Shown here piece by piece: positions 62,137-64,000 of a DNA stretch of 64,000 nt; position 1 is the first letter of the stretch, and each line of letters opens with the position of its first letter. Location of the stretch: contig DASRFG010000037.1 in the NCBI GenBank assembly GCA_035651655.1, positions 1 to 64,000 on the forward strand. Direction: 5' to 3'. Origin of the DNA: Terriglobales bacterium. GTDB taxonomy: Bacteria > Acidobacteriota > Terriglobia > Terriglobales > Acidobacteriaceae. The position numbers and the translations under genes were made by a program. The notes under the pieces were generated by a model. That model did no database searches, was not told the DNA's origin, and saw only the letters and a list, made by a program, of their open reading frames with translations.

Positions 62137-63354
62137 TTACTTTACGATTCGCGCCACGTGGATGGTGTCAGAAGCCACGCTTCGGGCCGCACAGCAGTCG
62201 CCCGGAGGAATGGGTGTTCCGTGCGGGCAAGCGCGAGGGTGTCCAAGGAAAGTACAGATTCTGTCGGTGGCTTCCGGCGAGAGAATGTGCTCGAACTTGC
62301 AGGCCTGCTCTTCAATTTCCGCCTGGTTGTCCATTCCCAGGCTCTCGGTGAATAGCAGCTCCGCCAGGCGATGTCGCCGTATGACGTCCTGAGCGCGCTG
62401 CCTGCCACGCGGTGTAAAGGCGATCACCATGGCGCCGTCGCCCGCCGTCTGCGACACGTGACCCAGCGCATCATGGCAGGGATTGATCACCGCTTTGTGG
62501 CCGTGCACAATCGGCGGATGCGGCGAAGTTACCACCAGTCCCAGTTCAACCATCTTTTCCAGCGCGATCGTCACCGGAACCCCGCCATGAACTTCGAGCA
62601 ACCCCAGTTCCGCCTGCTCGCCGTGCTCTTCAATCACCCAGATCTCTTCCAGCACTTCATCGAACTGCTCTTCATCGGACATGGCGAGAGACTCGGTTGC
62701 AATACGCCCATGATGCAATTCAACCCTGCGGTCGGCGAGACTCGCCACCATCGAGTCATGGGTGACCATGATGATGGTGCGGCCCTGCTTGTGCAGCTCA
62801 CGCAGCAAGCGTAGGACGATTTCTTCATTCTGCGCGTCCAGGTTCCCAGTTGGCTCATCCGCAAGGATGATCTTGGGATCATTGATCAAGGCGCGCGCGA
62901 TGCATACCCGCTGCTGCTCGCCACCCGAAAGTTGCGCGGGAAGGTGCCGCGACCTGTCCTTCAGCCCCACCCGCTCTAGCGCCGCCAGCGCTTCCTGCTC
63001 GTCAGTCATGCTATGGAAGTATTGCGCCAGCATGATGTTTTCGACGGCCGTCAGGTAGGGAATCAGATGATATTGCTGGAAGATGAAACCAATCTTTTCC
63101 GCGCGGACGCGGTTCAATTCTGCTCCGCTCATCGCGGCCACGTTTTGCCCATCCAGCCAGATCTCTCCCGAGGTGGGACGATCAAGACAGCCGATCAGGT
63201 TGACCAGCGTGGATTTCCCAGACCCCGAAGGCCCCATGATCGCCAGCCATTCGCCCGGTGGCACCAGCAGGGTTACGTCGTCCAAAGCGCGGATCTCGCC
63301 GCTGGCATCGGCGGTCGCCGGATAGACCCTGCTCACTTTTTGCAGACGAATCAT
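62137..63354 (-). CDS. ABC transporter ATPase (MacB/LolD-type) fused to a DtxR-family metal-sensing domain
   Basis: Residues 1-225 form a complete MacB/LolD-type ATPase: Walker A GPSGSGKST (41-49), signature LSGGEQ (142-147), Walker B ILADE (163-167) and the H-loop H199. Residues about 228-405 form a DtxR/IdeR-like module. It has a winged-helix-like part (DEVLEEIWVIEEHGE; ALEKMVELGLVV), a 35-residue insertion, and the metal/dimerisation domain RRHRLAELLF...ACKFEHILSPEATDRI...HPRACPHGTPIP. DtxR metal ligands are kept as H328, E332, C352, E355 and H356. The fusion suggests a transporter gated by Fe or Mn, or a moonlighting repressor. It lies 17 bases after its permease gene. The recognition helix looks degenerate. 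Confidence 0.88.
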   Translation of the reverse strand: MIRLQKVSRVYPATADASGEIRALDDVTLLVPPGEWLAIMGPSGSGKSTLVNLIGCLDRPTSGEIWLDGQNVAAMSGAELNRVRAEKIGFIFQQYHLIPYLTAVENIMLAQYFHSMTDEQEALAALERVGLKDRSRHLPAQLSGGEQQRVCIARALINDPKIILADEPTGNLDAQNEEIVLRLLRELHKQGRTIIMVTHDSMVASLADRRVELHHGRIATESLAMSDEEQFDEVLEEIWVIEEHGEQAELGLLEVHGGVPVTIALEKMVELGLVVTSPHPPIVHGHKAVINPCHDALGHVSQTAGDGAMVIAFTPRGRQRAQDVIRRHRLAELLFTESLGMDNQAEIEEQACKFEHILSPEATDRICTFLGHPRACPHGTPIPPGDCCAARSVASDTIHVARIVK

Positions 63355-63371
63355 TACTTAAGCTGCCCCAA

Positions 63372-64000
63372 TTACTCTCCTCTCAGGATAGCGGCAGGCT
63401 GTACCCGTCGCAATAGCACCAGCGGCAATTGGGCGGAGAGAAGCGCCACAGCGATGCTTCCTGCGAACACAACAGGAAGGACGGCGAACCGGGGCATAAT
63501 GTCGGCATGAAAGTTGGCGCGGCCGATCCATTCAGCAACCCCGACTCCAATCACAAATCCCAGCAGCGCTCCCACTGCCCCCAATGACACTGCTTCGGTT
63601 GCGAAGAAGCCACCTACCAGCCGTTCGGAAGCTCCGAGCGCCTTCATGACGGCGAAATCGCGCCGACGATCCAGCACCCACGCGGTCAGCGTGGCCACTA
63701 GACAGAGGGCCGCGGTAATGATGATCAGAATCGCCGATGCCAGCAGCGCCGACCGAGTCTTCCCCAGCACCCGGCCTTCCGCCTCTACAATCTGCCGTAC
63801 CGGACGTACCTCCACCTCGGGCGCCGCCTGGGCGATTCTGGCAATCGTGGCGTTTACTTCGGCTGCGCTCCCGTTTGCGGCTACCTCAACGACCGAGGGC
63901 TCAACTCCTGTCCAAGCCACAAAATCAGGCAGCGCCACATATATACGGCTGTCTTCCGCGGCGCCGGTTTGCAAAGTTCCCACCGGATTCAGCCGGGTGC
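63372..64000 (-). CDS. FtsX/MacB-type ABC permease, C-terminal part (5' end outside window)
   Basis: The frame is open to the window end (preceding residues TRLNP), so the N terminus is missing. The visible part has the end of a periplasmic domain, then three membrane helices: residues LASAILIIITAALCLVATLT, AVSLGAVGALLGFVIGVGVA and VLPVVFAGSIAVALLSAQLP. The cytoplasmic loop RRRDFAVMKALGASERLV is the FtsX coupling segment. The end LVLLRRVQPAAILRGE is typical of MacB/LolC permeases. It pairs with the ATPase-DtxR fusion 17 bases downstream. The family usually works in lipoprotein, peptide or metal-complex export rather than import. Confidence 0.9.
   Translation of the reverse strand, partial: TRLNPVGTLQTGAAEDSRIYVALPDFVAWTGVEPSVVEVAANGSAAEVNATIARIAQAAPEVEVRPVRQIVEAEGRVLGKTRSALLASAILIIITAALCLVATLTAWVLDRRRDFAVMKALGASERLVGGFFATEAVSLGAVGALLGFVIGVGVAEWIGRANFHADIMPRFAVLPVVFAGSIAVALLSAQLPLVLLRRVQPAAILRGE

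Noticed and set aside
1-64000. tRNA, rRNA, CRISPR arrays, insertion sequences, prophage, selA/selB/selC/selD
   Set aside because: None was recognised on either strand; the selenocysteine machinery must be encoded outside the window.

Overview
The window is a high-GC (about 60 % by eye) bacterial chromosome segment with dense operons, no rRNA or tRNA genes, no insertion sequences and no phage genes that I can recognise. The mix of genes points to Acidobacteriota, a soil or sediment lineage. The main signs are an Oar-like TonB receptor with an N-terminal carboxypeptidase-regulatory domain, Gly/Pro-rich TonB proteins, a complete Tad/Flp pilus operon, several large GT-C-like membrane proteins and multiheme cytochromes. 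The lineage call is inference from gene content.

Layout. 1-2365: end of a molybdenum hydroxylase operon (4-hydroxybenzoyl-CoA-reductase-like alpha and beta subunits) with an amidohydrolase. 2481-8554: a secreted TPR metallopeptidase, citrate synthase, a repeat element, cysteine desulfurase, MnmA and a DinB protein. The desulfurase can supply sulfur to MnmA for tRNA thiolation. 8653-13137: two small envelope proteins, a CheB plus CheR-PAS pair, a small RHH-like protein and a lone receiver. 13195-20469: an SDR, type II NADH dehydrogenase, and a TetR-RND efflux operon with a visible operator. 20551-22188: a large membrane protein. 22237-32440 (minus strand): Flp pilin, CpaA, CpaB, secretin CpaC, CpaE, CpaF, TadB, TadC, a 27-residue membrane peptide, DUF192 and a TonB-like protein. 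Upstream lie two inverted repeats, another membrane protein and a sigma-54 activator with a degenerate receiver. 35817-40477: GT-C-like protein, PAP2/Aur1-like phosphotransferase and a GT87 protein, probably for glycolipid or envelope glycan synthesis. 40619-47393: FHA-GAF-SpoIIE phosphatase, sodium:solute symporter, a DUF3443/DUF2844 pair and a D-2-hydroxyacid dehydrogenase.

47546-49810 holds the clearest surprise: a deiodinase-like thioredoxin-fold gene interrupted by an in-frame TGA that I read as selenocysteine, followed at the right distance by a bacterial-type SECIS hairpin. Then come lspA and ileS. 53068-57323: TonB protein (sigma-54-type promoter upstream, strong terminator downstream) and an Oar-like receptor. 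57377-61817 (minus): decaheme cytochrome, outer-membrane barrel, monoheme cytochrome, tetraheme NapC-type quinol dehydrogenase and a small membrane protein. Together these form a plausible electron conduit from the quinone pool to the outer membrane. 62137-64000: a MacB/LolD-type ABC ATPase fused to a DtxR-type metal-sensing domain, with its FtsX-type permease cut by the window end.

The items most worth following are the selenoprotein, the ABC-DtxR fusion, the cytochrome conduit, the DUF3443 protein with pepsin-like motifs, and the additions at the end of the pilus operon. Family assignments rest on motifs read by eye. No database search was run.
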